64,000 nt of DNA. Origin: Sipunculus nudus. Taxonomy: Eukaryota; Annelida; Sipuncula; Golfingiida; Sipunculidae. Below, piece after piece: positions 36,973 through 50,300 of this stretch. Both the position numbers and the translations under genes were made by a program. Below the pieces are notes generated by a model. It saw only the letters and a list, made by a program, of their open reading frames with translations. It did no database searches and had not been told where the DNA came from. The DNA is taken from assembly GCA_026874595.1 (NCBI GenBank), contig CM049306.1, forward strand, positions 98,945,642-99,009,641. Reading direction: 5' to 3'. Position 1 is the stretch's first letter; every line of letters starts with the position of its first letter.

Positions 36973-37601
36973 TCAACACGCATATCAATATTCAGATCAA
37001 CCATTTCAAGAAATATCATAATTGTTTGTCATACTAACAATACTGGTGCAATCTTTATTCTTCTCTTTCAGCCTCTTGATTTATTATTCAGGATTGGATT
37101 TCGTAGATCAACCTAGGTGGCGCAACTAAATGTATATTTTGTATATTGGTCCCATGATCAATATGCCGGTAAACTTTGTGATGACAGGTGGCGATTTTAT
37201 TGAGAAATCTGCATTAACATTTTGTATGTTAATTTCCTTGCAAACGTCTTATGTGGTGCTCAAATATGTTTTCGCCTCATGGGTTTGAACTCAGGTTGAA
37301 CTCTGTTCATACTTGGCATGGTAACTGTCATAAAGGTGTAAATGGGGCACATAATTTCAATTTTATGGACCAGCTCACAATATTTGTTCAGCAGTCTCTT
37401 ACACTCAAAAGCGTCCAGTTTCTTAGGGTGTTCAACAGTTTTTTCTAGGAGTGTGGTATCACATGCTCTTTAAACACCTGATTTTCGGGCTTTACCGCTG
37501 AACGACTCACTCAATTGCCTTCTTGACATCAGACTGTTGTGGTAGAGCGTCCATGGCAGTGTTACTATAAAACTTAATGTAACCATACATAACTCCAGTC
37601 T
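36973..37601. other. intergenic, no gene seen
   Basis: No recognisable coding or repeat structure other than ordinary AT-rich sequence between a LINE fragment and a TIR element. Confidence 0.35.
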
Positions 37602-37603
37602 TA

Positions 37604-40600
37604 GTCAGGGGGCCAAAGCAAGTAATTTTGAAAAAAATTGCCCGAGCTGATATAAAATTTTCACTTTATTTTTCGTAGAGGTAGACATCTTACTCAGAAA
37701 ACCAATGTTGGCAATCAAGACACTGTTGCACAACATTGCAATTGAGGAGCATTTGTTGTACGAGTTGTATACCTTTTTGTGTGATTAGCCCAATTCGGCT
37801 CTCTCAGCCCCTAATGGACTAAAACAGCAAGTAATATCTTAAAAAGTGGTATTTATATGCACAAACATAATAAGACTCACAAAGTTGTTTTAAAAAATTC
37901 TTTCATTCATATATGTGAAAAATTATGGTTTACAAGAACCAAAATACTACCAAATTCTTTTGAGCAATCTCACATAAATAAACACAGTTTCTGTATGCGA
38001 TTATACAAAGACCTTGTTAAAGCATTAACATTTTATATGATTATTCCTCTTTCTTTTAGTAACGTGCATTAGTGGCCAAGGTGTAAGACAGATATGTAGC
38101 AATGCCTTTTGTACCCTTACCCCCTTAATTATGAAAATGATCTCGAAAACGGGAAACAACAGAAAACTTTACTTAAAAATATACTCATACGAAACTTCTT
38201 ACATTTGTAAGCATAAAAATTACAAACCAAAAAATCAATATCACTCTACCAAGATCAGTTTTCCTTCTAGGTTCTGAACGGAGATGTGCTAAAATCATCC
38301 ATTGAATGAAAAAAATAGAACGTGGTTCATGTTTAAACTATTTACAGTGTCTCTTACATGACTTCACCTGGACTAAAAAAGTAAGAGCTATTCTGTTTTA
38401 AGAGTATTCTTTATGCGCCCTTTCGCCTTATTTAGAAGGTAGCCAACAAAACAGGAAATCAGTATTGACACCATACAAAGTTGAAGCCCTACATATATCT
38501 TAGCAAAAATAAAACCAGAAAATCACATGTACCTTTATACATAAACAAGAATTCAGGTAGCAAAGTAAACAATGTTCATCTCCATTGCCATTTATAAATG
38601 TCTGTTGTCTATGAAACTTATCATGTTTCATCATCAGAAGATTAGTCACCAGACACAATTCTTCCACACACCCTTTTCCCCAATAAGGCTGTAGCGGACC
38701 TTGAAAGAGGACATATTTAAGGATATAGTGGCACCAAAATATATAAAAAGGGTAACTGGAATGAAAATGTTCGTATTGGTGTCTAGTTTAAGAATATGTT
38801 TGGGCACAGGAAAAGACATCCGAAATTACCCTCCATGTATTGCCAAATAAACTCCCTCGAACAGAATGAAGAGACCGATTAATAATGTACATTTATTTGA
38901 CTCATCTTATTTTTAAATCAGAACCGATTCATAAAATACATATTAGAAATCTTGGGATATCTTTTAACGTGAAGAGCGCAAATCTCTTCCAATGCAAAAC
39001 AACCCACTGGATCCGTAATGCGCTTTTTGCACCAATATTCAATGGTTTTTTTTTTAAATATTTCAACCCCACAACCAAACAATGTTTCCCGAAAATCAGT
39101 TCAGTCTGTTTAATGCATGGTCTTGATGATGAAGCTAATAAGTGGAGGAACAGAAATCCAGCGCTAACCCGTGCGAGTGTTCAGTGATATACATCCCAGG
39201 AGAACCTGCTTGAAAATAATCGGCTTCGAGGGTTAACTGATATTTACATTTGATTAAAATCAAAGATGTGATCTGTAAAGTGTGTACAGATAAACAAACA
39301 GAAAAAAGATACAAACGTACATACAAAATTGAGTCAACTGCACCATAGGCCGGCCGTTTCCAACGTTCTAGCAACCAATAATCATACAGAGCTGAAAACA
39401 TAACCTCCTCGGTCGCAGGAGCGAGTCACATGAACATAGAAGTGTGGTATAATTTATTAGTGTATGAATAATACGTATAAAACATTTTGGGAGGGCACAA
39501 ATCATATCTACCAGACCAAGAATATTCTGGTTAAACAATCAGATTTTAATTGATTCTTCTTGAAAGAACACAGGCCACAGGAATTTATATTCTATGAGTA
39601 TAAGGTATAGAAACATGATATAAACACGCTGGAAGTCACCCCTTTCTTTGTGCCCAGGGTTGTTAATAAATACTTTGCATTGCTTTCTCTATAGGAAATA
39701 ATGGGCCGCATTTATACAAGTATTCCCGTCATGAAATGTTATAAAGAATATTGCAACCCTATTTTCAGAATAATATTGCATAATAATATTTAGTACAAAA
39801 TTATAAAGAGCTGATGATCAGACCAAATAAACCTTAGTCTTGGATAGATTCATCTTTGGCAGCAGTTCTATGGCTTAACCTGGATTTTTGTTTCATTTTT
39901 AACGCGGTTTGTGAACAAATACAGATTAAATAACAGCAAATAACAATTTGTTCCACACAAACCTTTATCCACATCTTTTACACCGTGCAAATATAAATGT
40001 CAGTCGAACCATATCTTCAACAATGTCCTGAACTCTTAGGAGCATCTCTGTAATTTTTCGAAATATCTTTTAAGTTTCCTTTAACAGAATTCTTCTATTC
40101 TGCTCGTCATTGTTATTTTGTCCCTCTCTCAGAGGGGTTTAGATTAAGAAGATCAGTTTATGCTGATCAGTTGAGCGACATGATTCTTTGGGCTTGTGTT
40201 TTGTATATCTGTACTACTCATTAAGTTATTGTCAATTGAGTTTGGCAAATATTTCTTCACAATTTACTTTCAGCCTTTCAATATTTTGCAACTGATCATA
40301 AAAATGAAGTTTGAATAAATTCAAGGCAGCCCTCTCTTTACAATAATTATATTCACCAAGAATTGTGAAATTTCGCATTGGATGGTCCACTTTGGGTTGT
40401 AGGCCTGTTCATTTTTAACATTTCTTATTAAATGGTTGCTTACTGTATTTGTGCTTCTGTATAGGTTATCTTGATTATAACCAGCAAAGGCTTTTATTAC
40501 TGCTTTTATTAATGCTTAAAAATTACTTTTATTACATTCAATCATATTTGAAGCAAAATTGAGGAAAACATAAAGATTTCAGTAAGAATAGACTTGCATT

Positions 40601-41070
40601 TGATGGAATCCCATGGCCATTACATAATAATCTAAAATTAATTCTAAGCTAAAACAAATGTACGTACATAGAAAAACAAATGTAGAATTTTGGAAAATTT
40701 GAGGGGTGGGGGTAAGTTATAGGGCTCACAATCTCTAACATATAAGCGATGTCGTAAAAATTCTTACAGCTGTCAAAGCCCTAGTTCTTAGCATATTAAT
40801 GGTACCATATTTGTTAAATTTATACAAGCAAGCAGCATCTGTGAATTAAAAACGGACCAGAAGCAGGTAGCAATAAAAAGTCATAAAATTACTCAACCTT
40901 TCGAAACAAAAGCAATACTAAAAGTACTTTTGCAAGAGTTTTGAGACTGCCAACATTACTTTCCAATATCTAGGGTGGATCTTCTAAACATGTAAGGGGT
41001 GTAAAATTTTATATCTGAGACTGTAAGGTACACCCCTATTTTTGCACGGTACAGAGTTTGGCCCCCTGAC
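37604..41070. mobile_element. candidate 3.5-kb DNA transposon with inverted ends and TA target site
   Basis: The left end GTCAGGGGGCCAAA at 37604 and the right end TTTGGCCCCCTGAC at 41057-41070 are exact inverted repeats, each flanked outside by TA (37602-37603, 41071-41072). A second matching word, GATATAAAATTTT, lies about 46 and 56 bp inside the two ends in inverted orientation. The interior is AT-rich and I found no convincing transposase reading frame, so it is non-autonomous or decayed. The TA duplication would suit the Tc1/mariner/pogo group. If it is an element, it explains most of an otherwise empty 3.5 kb. Confidence 0.55.
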
Positions 41071-41295
41071 TATCTGTAAGTGTACAGCAAACAAAACATA
41101 GAGATCTTACATAGGAAAAACAAAGTTGCCGGGAACATTTGTACATGGGAACATTGTTACGGAACCTAATATCAACAGATCACGTAGTCGTGACGAACAT
41201 AAATTTGGTAATGGAGATAAAAAAAATCAGATCCTGTAACGCTAGGCAGCGTGAAATGTCTAGGGGAATGAATAAAGAAATCAGTGTTTTTTTTT

Positions 41296-42026
41296 TGTTA
41301 ACAAATAATTATAATTTATTCTTAAAACAATCCTAACATTACAATACACTAAATCAATACAATTACACAGTAAAACAACAGTACAACAGTAAATCAATAC
41401 AAGTATATAAATAAAGTGTACAGTACCTGGATACCACCACTGTCACAGCGACAAAAAGTCCTTTAACGGATATAATCCAGATGAACAGTTCACATCAATC
41501 TCCTCAGGGAATAACAGTCTAGTTCAATCACAAAATCAATTAGTTGTAATCCAAAAGTGGAGTTCTGATAGTGATCTCAAAGGCAAACTGAAGACTAATT
41601 TAAATCCGTTACAAATTCGAAGAAAAGCTATAACTGCCGCAATTATAGTAAAAGGTCCACAAACTTACTTACACTCTTCTGTGTCCGCTGGAATATATCT
41701 CTACTCTCTCTCGGCTCTAAAACACAGCCCCTTATTTATAACCTCCAGCCGAGAACTTTCCATTTCCCGAACAATCTAAAGAACCCATAATACACACGTT
41801 ACAGGAAACATCTAGAACAACGAACGTTGTGTTTCTACATATCAGATTTCACACGTGGGCCGGCCAGGCTCGGCCAGGCGAGAAAGCCCCAGACTAGCAT
41901 GACCGCTGTGTTTACACGTCAGACCCCACACGGGGACCGGGCTATGCCGCCATAGAAACGGACAATGCTAGCGCGGCACATACACATGTAAGACTGCTGC
42001 ATACAATAAGAGAGACATCTGTAACA
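41296..42026 (-). mobile_element. LTR-like cassette (possible solo LTR)
   Basis: Read on the minus strand the block begins TGTTACAG and ends GTTAACA, the TG...CA form of an LTR. It contains a GC-richer upstream half, a TATA box (TATAAATA, 41733-41740), then about 415 bp further an AATAAA (41315-41320) close to the far end. Promoter followed by poly(A) signal in 731 bp is what a U3-R-U5 unit looks like. Flanks (a T tract on the left, acatat on the right) show no target duplication, so a genuine promoter with first exon is an alternative. Confidence 0.45.
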
Positions 42027-42511
42027 ACATATATACATGAGAAATGCTATTCTGAGATTAAGGATTCCTGGTTGATTAGTTTCTGGTCACACCTTTGTCT
42101 GTAGAGGATACAAGGAAGTAACATTCGTCCCGTGGATTTTTTTTTCGTGATAAACTTTGTAGAATGTAGATTTATGTGTCTCGCTTTCTGAAAATACATA
42201 AATCTGTTAAACCACTTAAGCTTCCGGTTGAGCTTCCGGTATAATAAATATACTTTCACTCAAAATATTGCCCTAACCTCTCACTTTAACTGTTAAACGT
42301 ACATAGGCTTGTTTCACTGAAGTGTCATTAAATGTATATTAAACACATTCTTGAATGGCAAAAGGTAAAAATCTTCTTGGTTTCATGATTTATAAACATT
42401 TGAAGTAGGTGCGTAACACTAAGTTTGTTTGCGATAAGAATTTATAATAAAAAAGAATGGTTTATCTGGAAGCAACACATCTACATACTATTTTGTTGAA
42501 TATATTACATA

Positions 42512-42717
42512 CAAGTGCGGATCCAGGTGGAGGGTCCAGGGGGTCCGGATCCCCCCCCCCCCTTGTCAGCAGCCGCAAGCTTTTTGTAAGTGTTTCAGAC
42601 CAATTTTTCGGTCTGCCAGTGGACCCCCTTTTCTGGACCTGGTGACCTTTTTTAGGCTTTGTTATAAGTCCTCCTGGGTTGGACACCTCCTTTTCCTAAA
42701 TCCTGGATCCGCCCCTG
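42512..42717. mobile_element. 206-bp MITE, CAGGGGCGGATCCAGG ends, 5-bp target duplication ACATA
   Basis: Left end caagtgcggatccagg and right end cctggatccgcccctg are inverted repeats with two mismatches. The flanks ACATA at 42507-42511 and 42718-42722 are identical, indicating a 5-bp duplication. The centre has a ggggtcc/ggacccc-type inner palindrome and a C12 run. No coding. Confidence 0.8.
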
Positions 42718-42722
42718 ACATA

Positions 42723-44030
42723 GGAAATGCCTTATTTGAGTTTAAAAAAGAATTTTCTGACGTTGAAAGCATATCAATCCACATTCAATAAATTACTTGT
42801 ATACGAAAGCAATAGGTAATAACATAACATTTGTGACTGGGCCGAGTAGTCCCTATTGTAATAATGTTCTGTTATGTAATAATCCCTTTCCATTTTTATA
42901 AGTAACATTAAACATATACATTTTACACGGACAAAGGTACCTCTTCTAAAACTGAAACTCTAAATGGCAACTGGTGTACAGCAGTCTTAACAACTACAAC
43001 CCCTAATGTAAAAAAAAACTTGTTACGATGGGGGTATCAAATTCAAATCTTAATGTAAAAATTATAACAAAAAATGCACATTATTACGATAGGGCTGTTG
43101 AGAAACATTCATCAGCAACACCTTAGGTAATAATGATTACAACAGGAAACATTATTACAACAGGGCTTGTCACATGGTCGGCCAAATTTAATACTAATGT
43201 ATAGTTCACGGAATATAAATGGATGGTTCATGATTTAATGAGCGATCTATACATTCACTGTCACATGCGATAATTATCAGGAACCGGATAAATCCCAAAG
43301 TGTAATCAATCTGTCCTTTATGTTAAAAACATCAGTATTGATTCAAACCAACAACTTGATGCTGGTAATGCTGGCAAGGACACATCTGTGTATGTGGATT
43401 GTCTCCTGGGAGTACCACTGACCTGAAGAGCCATGAATAATAAATAATTCGTCACAGTCCTGACCAGGTTATTCAGGGCATGACTCCCCTAACTGAATAT
43501 ATGGAGTTGAATGGAGTATTGTTATTTCAATATTGTCAGTGTGGTGAATGACGGATGAATGATAAATCGATAGTCTGCAAAATTCCTCACGCTGGTCGGA
43601 ACAGAGGCGGAAACCACAGACACATAGACATGGTACTGGTATTTTGTTCTGACCATAGCGATCGACGAAAGTTAAATCAGTTGAAAACCATGGATGTTTG
43701 ATTGTCTTCATTTGTCAAATATAAAACATGCATATAAGGTAATTTGATGGAAGGCTTACCCGTTGCGAAAACGCGTCACTTATTTAATATACACAAGAGA
43801 GACTGTCACGTGATGGACAAATACAATGCAACACGTTCTTACAGAGAGATACCTACGATGTTTACCTGAAGTACCAGAAGAAGCGAACCTCTGTGTTCAG
43901 TGGTAATCATCGCAAAATTTACTGAGTTTGTGGACTTTTACAATCTCTCTTTATGACATTTCAGATCTCACGGTGATTCATATTATAGTGGTGGCGTTTT
44001 GGGAAAAAAAAAAACATTAAGTTACTATAA
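42723..44030. other. intergenic, upstream of the 7TM receptor gene
   Basis: No gene seen. AT-rich sequence of no recognised family; it should include the promoter or 5' UTR of the downstream receptor, but no core element stands out. Confidence 0.35.
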
Positions 44031-44034
44031 TCAC

Positions 44035-44125
44035 GATCTGGATAGTCTAGTAAAATGCTCGGATCTCTCCGCTGACGACCCGGGTTCGATCCCCGGCGTT
44101 TCTATGAGAGTGAGTTGTACAATCC
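44035..44125 (+). mobile_element. tRNA-derived SINE head (B box)
   Basis: The segment ends in cccgggttcgatccccgg, a tRNA T-arm with a B box (GGTTCGATCC, 44083-44092), preceded by a weak A-box-like tctggatagtctagtaa. It cannot fold as a full functional tRNA from what I see, so a SINE promoter relic is likelier. It lies about 90 bp before the receptor reading frame. Confidence 0.5.
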
Positions 44126-44179
44126 ATGTAAAATGAATAAACTTTATGTACATTAAAGTGAAGGACAGGCGTTTCTGTT

Positions 44180-46527
44180 ATGAAAATATTTATCTACAAG
44201 GCCTTGAGAATGATAAACAGAAGTGATGGTGTGACGTCTCAGGGGCGTGAAATGTCGGATCAACTTCCGGTTCCACTCCTTGGTTTCCCCGGAAACATGT
44301 TTTACATCCTGCACGGGACAGCATTGACAAATATCGTGATCAGCTTCACGGCCGCAGCCATGATCATTTTCCACATTTTCTTCAATTTTAAAACAGTTAA
44401 ATTTTACCAGAGACCGATTGGAGACCGGCTGGTTTTGTATCTTGCCGCAGCGGATTTATTATACATTTGCAGCCGATTTGTCGATCATGTGTACATGCTG
44501 GTAAAACAACAGCACCCACCGGACGACGTTTGTGCCGTTTTCGGGTTCGTTGGAGTGATGTGTGGTATAGCTAGATGTGCCATTATAACGTTCACTGCTC
44601 TGAACGCCTTCCTGTTGGTTGTGAAGGGTATCCGGGTTAACCTTGGTCCGTGGGACTGGAAACTGGCATTCACTGCGTTCTCAGTTGGTAGTGTCATTGG
44701 GGGATTCTACTTCGCATTTGATGCAATAGGCCCAAGTGGAGTCTGGTGAGTACAATGCCTGAAACAGATTACTATTAGAGTATTCCCCCAAGTTTTGACG
44801 AATTCAAACGCGAGTATTTGTGCCATGACGATAAACTGCAACGAAAAATATAAAAAATATATAAAAAGTAATGCGCGGATAAAATTTATTGTTTATTATT
44901 TTGTGACCGTGTATCTGTGTGACCCTTGGACAATGAGCTTGTATATGGATCGAGATAAATGTTCTATAAAGAGGGTGATGGCACTCTTTCCTTTTAAGTA
45001 CGCCTCATAAAATTTGTAATTAACATATTTACTATTGATGTTGGTATCGCGACCGGTCTCGAAACCGAATTTGCGGGCTTATTTCGGTGGTTCAAGGCTT
45101 AATTATGAATACAACTTTTAAGAAACTTTATAACAAGCATATTTTTATATATACACATTTCTGATATAACTGATTGTACATCTTTCTGTAGTATTTTATA
45201 ATCTTAGTAGGTACATTTCATGTATTGTACAGCGCCTTAGAGCATGTTTTGGTATAAAAATAAGGGGCTTTAGAAATGCTTTATATAATTGTTGTTGGTG
45301 TTATTATTATCAATAGAAGTAGTATTATTATTATTTTCTGGATTCAGATCAATTTGTTAAGTGTCAGTAGAGGTATATATGTGCTCCTTAAATCTAAATA
45401 GTCTATAATGTACGTGCATACCAAGTACTTGTACTGATACACCATATCTTCTCCCTTGCTTTTAATTTAAACTAAATTTACCACAGACTGTTGTTTACAG
45501 AAATCCAAAATAAGTTCTTTAGTTTTATTGACATTTAAGAGCAAATCATGAATGTCACGCCATCCAGTGAAGCATAGGATTCCTAGTATGTTATTTCAGT
45601 TCAGTTACATTCCGAATATATTCTAAGACGTCTGATTATTTAACAATTTCACAAAAATTATTTTTAGTGTAACCATCATAAGTATACAAAATGAAAAGAA
45701 GATGTAAAGGCACATACCTTTTGGGTTTTCCAGTGTTTATTGTTAAACAAATTGAGTATATCTCTGAGCCATTTGATTCAATACACAAGATTTAGTTTTC
45801 TGTAGGTGAAAAGATTAGAAATCCCGCTACACAAATAATGATTCACACCATTTCTTTAAGCTTTTTAATAACCAGTTTAAAGATTATTTTATTAAAAGTT
45901 GAACTGCTGTCAGTACACAAAATGATATGATCTAGGAGTAATATATGTGTTACATATGATCTAGTAGTCAGATGACAGTGTATGTTAAGTATTCTTACTC
46001 CTATTTGGCATAACCTCGGAATAATGTACAATGCTTAGCTTATCTTTCCTGCAAGATATATTTCGAGCAATATGTCGCCAAATCATATTTTATGTTCACA
46101 GAATAACTCAAAACATTATTCATATTGCAGGTGCGGGGTCAAAGTGGACCACCAACACGCAGGCGCGCTCTACATCGTATCCGCCGTCACATTTGGTTGC
46201 TTCATGCTCCTACAGGGCACTTTGTATCTGTGTGTTGCTAGGAAACTGCGAGAAACCGGCAAATTAACCTGCATCAATAAAGGGTTCAACAAGTACAAGA
46301 ACAGCGTGAAGATCATGATTTTATTTGCTGCGGCATATTATGTACAGTTATGGCCTGTCGTGCCTTATTCCATCATGGCGGCAGTCACCACCCCTCATAT
46401 CTCGTTAATCTTCCTGACCATTACGTTTACCTATCTTGGAGGACTTCTCGACGCTCTAGCGTTTGTTTTAGCCAGGAAGAAATTCCAAGCCGTAGGTCAC
46501 AGTCAAAAAGGTACAACAGGTCGTTAG
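44180..46527 (+). CDS. orphan seven-transmembrane receptor (two exons, 320 aa)
   Basis: Exons 44180-44745 (donor gtgagt, phase 2) and 46131-46527 (acceptor attgcag) give 963 nt, 320 codons plus stop; the split codon restores Trp189. Seven hydrophobic segments are evident at about residues 43-69, 81-107, 117-149, 161-183, 198-225, 248-271 and 279-303. Cys118 at the top of TM3 and Cys190 in loop 2 can form the usual GPCR disulfide. The DRY motif after TM3 and NPxxY in TM7 are absent; TM7 reads YLGGLLDALAFVLARKKF. It is therefore not a typical rhodopsin-class receptor and has the general look of GPR157 / cAMP-receptor-like or lineage-specific orphans (inference). A second Met at 44252 (MSDQLPVPLLG) may be the true start; 44180 is the longest option and first exons further upstream cannot be excluded. 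Confidence 0.75.
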
Positions 46528-46709
46528 CCTGGCCGTGCAGGAAAATGTAACGTGCATCTAAGTTTCCAATATAACTTCTCTTGAATATGTTTCACATTGT
46601 GGCACTTGGTGTACAAATAGTGTACAAATATCTAAGTTTTCGACTATAAATATTTATCAAATGCTCTCACTAACAATACAAAATGGTCTTTCAATTTCCG
46701 TACATGCGC

Positions 46710-46713
<4 letters not shown>

Positions 46714-46742
<29 letters not shown>

Positions 46743-47380
46743 GGTCAACATGGGTAGAAACCATGTTTATTAACGGCCCAATACCAGTTCATAATTTTAT
46801 CATTGGGGCGTAATAAGAACTTTTCATTGCAGAAATTAACTACAGTTTGTTCTTTTGAACCCAGAATATACCAGGTATTACATAAATTATTCAAATTAGT
46901 CAGGTTAATAGATAGCTTTAGTTGTAATTGTTTAATAAGTAATTTACTTATAGAGCTAGGGAGCCGCATACCTGTTCACACTTGTAACAAAACTATCATC
47001 ATCACATCAAGTTCCTGTCTATTTAATATTAATACGTGGTAAAACCGTATGTATTATGGGTACACATACAGATACATTGTGTTAATGTCCATCGGTAACT
47101 TTAATAAAACAGATATAAAATCGTGGTTTTACCGCAAATGAAAACGGTATGTATTACCGCATTTTATGCATTTTTTTTGGAGAAAATTACCATGCTTTTG
47201 TACGATATTTTGTCAGTATTATCTGAACTCCAAGATGAACGGCCAGAAGAATAGGAAGTAAACATATTTTTACAACAACGGAGATTTATTGTAGAAAGGC
47301 CTTGTGGCCCAAAGTACAAATAACATAAGTTACATATAAATATACACAAGTTTGCCATCACGTTCTACCTATTTGTGTTT
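46714..47380 (-). mobile_element. poly(A)-tailed retroposon or retrocopy
   Basis: On the minus strand, AATAAA (46766-46771) is followed 23 nt later by a 29-base A tract (46714-46742 as T on the plus strand). A genomic poly(A) after a signal indicates reverse transcription of a transcript. The body to the right has no identified protein homology and its 5' limit is a guess. It sits 190 bp past the stop of the receptor gene, in the opposite orientation. Confidence 0.5.
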
Positions 47381-50300
47381 ATTTGTGTTAAAATATATAA
47401 TATATATGTCGTAGAAAAGAATAGAATAGCATTGTTTAGCACAAATGTATATATTTACCATTTTCAATTTTACATTTATTACAGTGTTCAGTAAGTATAT
47501 TAATTTAAAATACTTCTTTATGAAATATTATTTTGTGAAATGTTTTCCTGTATAACTCTGTTTACATAAAATAAATATTTACCTTAATTAGATTGTAACC
47601 TGTGATTCTGTATTCTCAAAATCTGGATAAGCCCATATTTAATTTGTGGAAATTTCTGTATATTGCTAATTATTGCTGTCTAATATTTACTGGAATATTA
47701 CTTCTTCTGTCTACCTCAATCTCATAATCATGGTCACTTAGCCGGAATTTACTTAATACCTGTCTATAGATGTATGGAATATTATTTAAGTATCTCACTG
47801 TATATACTGATTTTGGATTTTTCCTTTATTCCAGTTAACATCTCTTTGCTGTCTAATGTCCTCGACTCTTTGAAAAAAACATAATTTTAGAGAAAAACTT
47901 TTCATCACCAACGCCCTGTTCTAACCATGCATGCATGACCAAATCCATACTTATTCATTAAAGGTTAATGTAAGAAAACTTATTTGAAAGTGAATTAGTC
48001 ATATTTTTTTAAACTGCAAGCAAAATTTCTATTCCTACAAGAATTGTCCAAGATATAGTCAGTGAAATACAACCTTGTGAGCGGAACAATAACAGCCTAT
48101 ATACATATGAGTTAAAACAGCAACATATTCACCATTAGGTTGTACATTAAGTACCAGTGTTTTTAAGAACAGCATGACAGGGGTTCTATTTTTGCTTTTG
48201 TCTAAGCAGAATGTATATTCTTGTATATTCTTAGGGAACAAACAAAGCAGAGTTATGCCCTCTACGTCCGAAAAAAAACCCCAGATTAACCTTTAGTTCG
48301 AAAATTACCCTAGTTATGTACACAAATTAATCTAATTTTGGCTGACGTGCATGATGGTATATGTTCTAAATTAAATGATTTGTTCTAATACAAATCCATG
48401 CATACAACTTGTTCGTTATCAATATGTATTTGAGATTGTAAACTATATATCTCGTTTGGTGCACAAAAAGTGGTTCACATATTCCTAGCTGAACAAACAC
48501 ATTGTAAGTTTAGATTGTTCTGACAGAAATGAACTTGAAATAAACTTTGCGAGGCGACTAAAAGGACATAAAAATTCACAGCCGTGTTGTGTAATATTGG
48601 CTTATACGTTTTGTATTATTTTCCACAGACATGAGTCATTCACTGAAAGTTCCATAAGATCGATGACATGGTAATTTTATCTACATTTTAACTCATTACA
48701 CAGCTTAAATGTGCCAAGTAATATCAAAGGGACAGATAGATATACTTATTTATGATTAAATGGAAAGCAGAGAAACCCCTGGATCAATTAAGACCCAAAC
48801 ATCACTATTTCTAATATTACCCTGAGGTACATTTTCAGGTTGGTACCCTGATAAGGTTTTGAACAATGTGCTTTGAAAATAAACACATTATTACCGAAAA
48901 AAGTGTGCACAAGGTTTGCACAATGGCCGGAATCTGACTCAGTCCTTAACAGAGAAGCATCTTACTCACTTAAGTAGTTATCACTTTTCGACCAGCTCCA
49001 GGGTTGTTTCGTTCTCTGGGAGAATGACCCTGGGCGGTCCATAACGAGAATTTTGATGATTTTGATAGAAGCTGATAGACGCGAGGATGCCAACCTAGCA
49101 GGAATCCACGAGACACCGCTGCCATTTTTACCGTACCAGTGACAGGCGAAAGCTACAGAGAAACATACAATGTATGTACAGTGCACTTGCTCACATCTCC
49201 AACCTTCACTCAAAATTGACGAGTCCATGGAATTTATCAACAGTATGCCTGATGCAGCACTGGCTGCAGTCGTTAGAACACTAGGTTTCAATCACCGAAA
49301 CACATTAATAACAAATATAATATGAAAAATATGGCCCAACTATTCGAAAGTAATGATAAAGGGTACGCTGTTGGAAAATAATTCAATATTCGCTGAAAGC
49401 TGCACATATATTTATTTTTCTTTCTTTTACAATTTAATTCATATCCAACGTATGGACACCTCTTGACCAAGGGTTAATTAAATATGACTGATATCCCAAA
49501 AAAATTTTATTACAGCACACCAATAAGTTTTTACAATCATGGATATCGCATGGCTATTCCTTAAGTTGTAACGTCCTTCCAGTATCTCAAATTATGTAAA
49601 CACCCAACTCTTAGAGGGATCTGTAATTGTAATGTGATCACATACGCGAATGGTGCTCTATGAATGTGCTTTTGATGAAAATAATCTCAGACTCATCAGA
49701 GAAAAGTTAAACAGGAATATGTTTCAAACCAACTAACATTGTACAGTCACTCTGTTTCACAAAGCGATCAGGTAAAACACTTCAAAAGTGGGCACGCGCC
49801 GGCAGTTTCACACTTTCAGAGATAACCTTGTTGTCAGTTTCATTCCCGGGCGGTGCGTCACATGCCATGTCATGCTTGTCGATTTCATTCTGGGGTGTTA
49901 CGTCACTGTGTCTGCGTAATTGTACTTCCGACAACATATTTTTTTAAGTCTTTGATTTATCGGAAGGTTTCGCTGCGCCGAGTTCTGGCTGCAAATTCTC
50001 ACGCTGTAAAATTATGTCAGGATTTTTTAATTAAACTGGATCACAGGAATCTCAGCAAAGAAACATACTAGGGTACAGGAGAAAAGTTTTATTGTGTGTG
50101 TGGACTTTTATTTTGAATATGGAGTGTTTTTATGTGAGAAATGTTACTTGGACGTGACTTCATTCCAGTTTACACACCTTCTGGAGGTGCGATTGGCTTA
50201 TGTATTGAAACAGCAGTAACAGATCATTTCCAAAATAAAATAGAATATATACATTCGTAAAACCTTTCTTGTAGTAAGGCAAAAAAATAATTATTTATAT

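Noticed and set aside
42457-42686. Proline- and glycine-rich frames on both strands
   Set aside because: They lie in the MITE at 42512-42717 and its poly(C) core; the same holds for 56836-57072.
44035-44105. A functional tRNA gene
   Set aside because: Only the T-arm and B box are good; acceptor stem and D-arm do not pair convincingly, so a SINE head is preferred.
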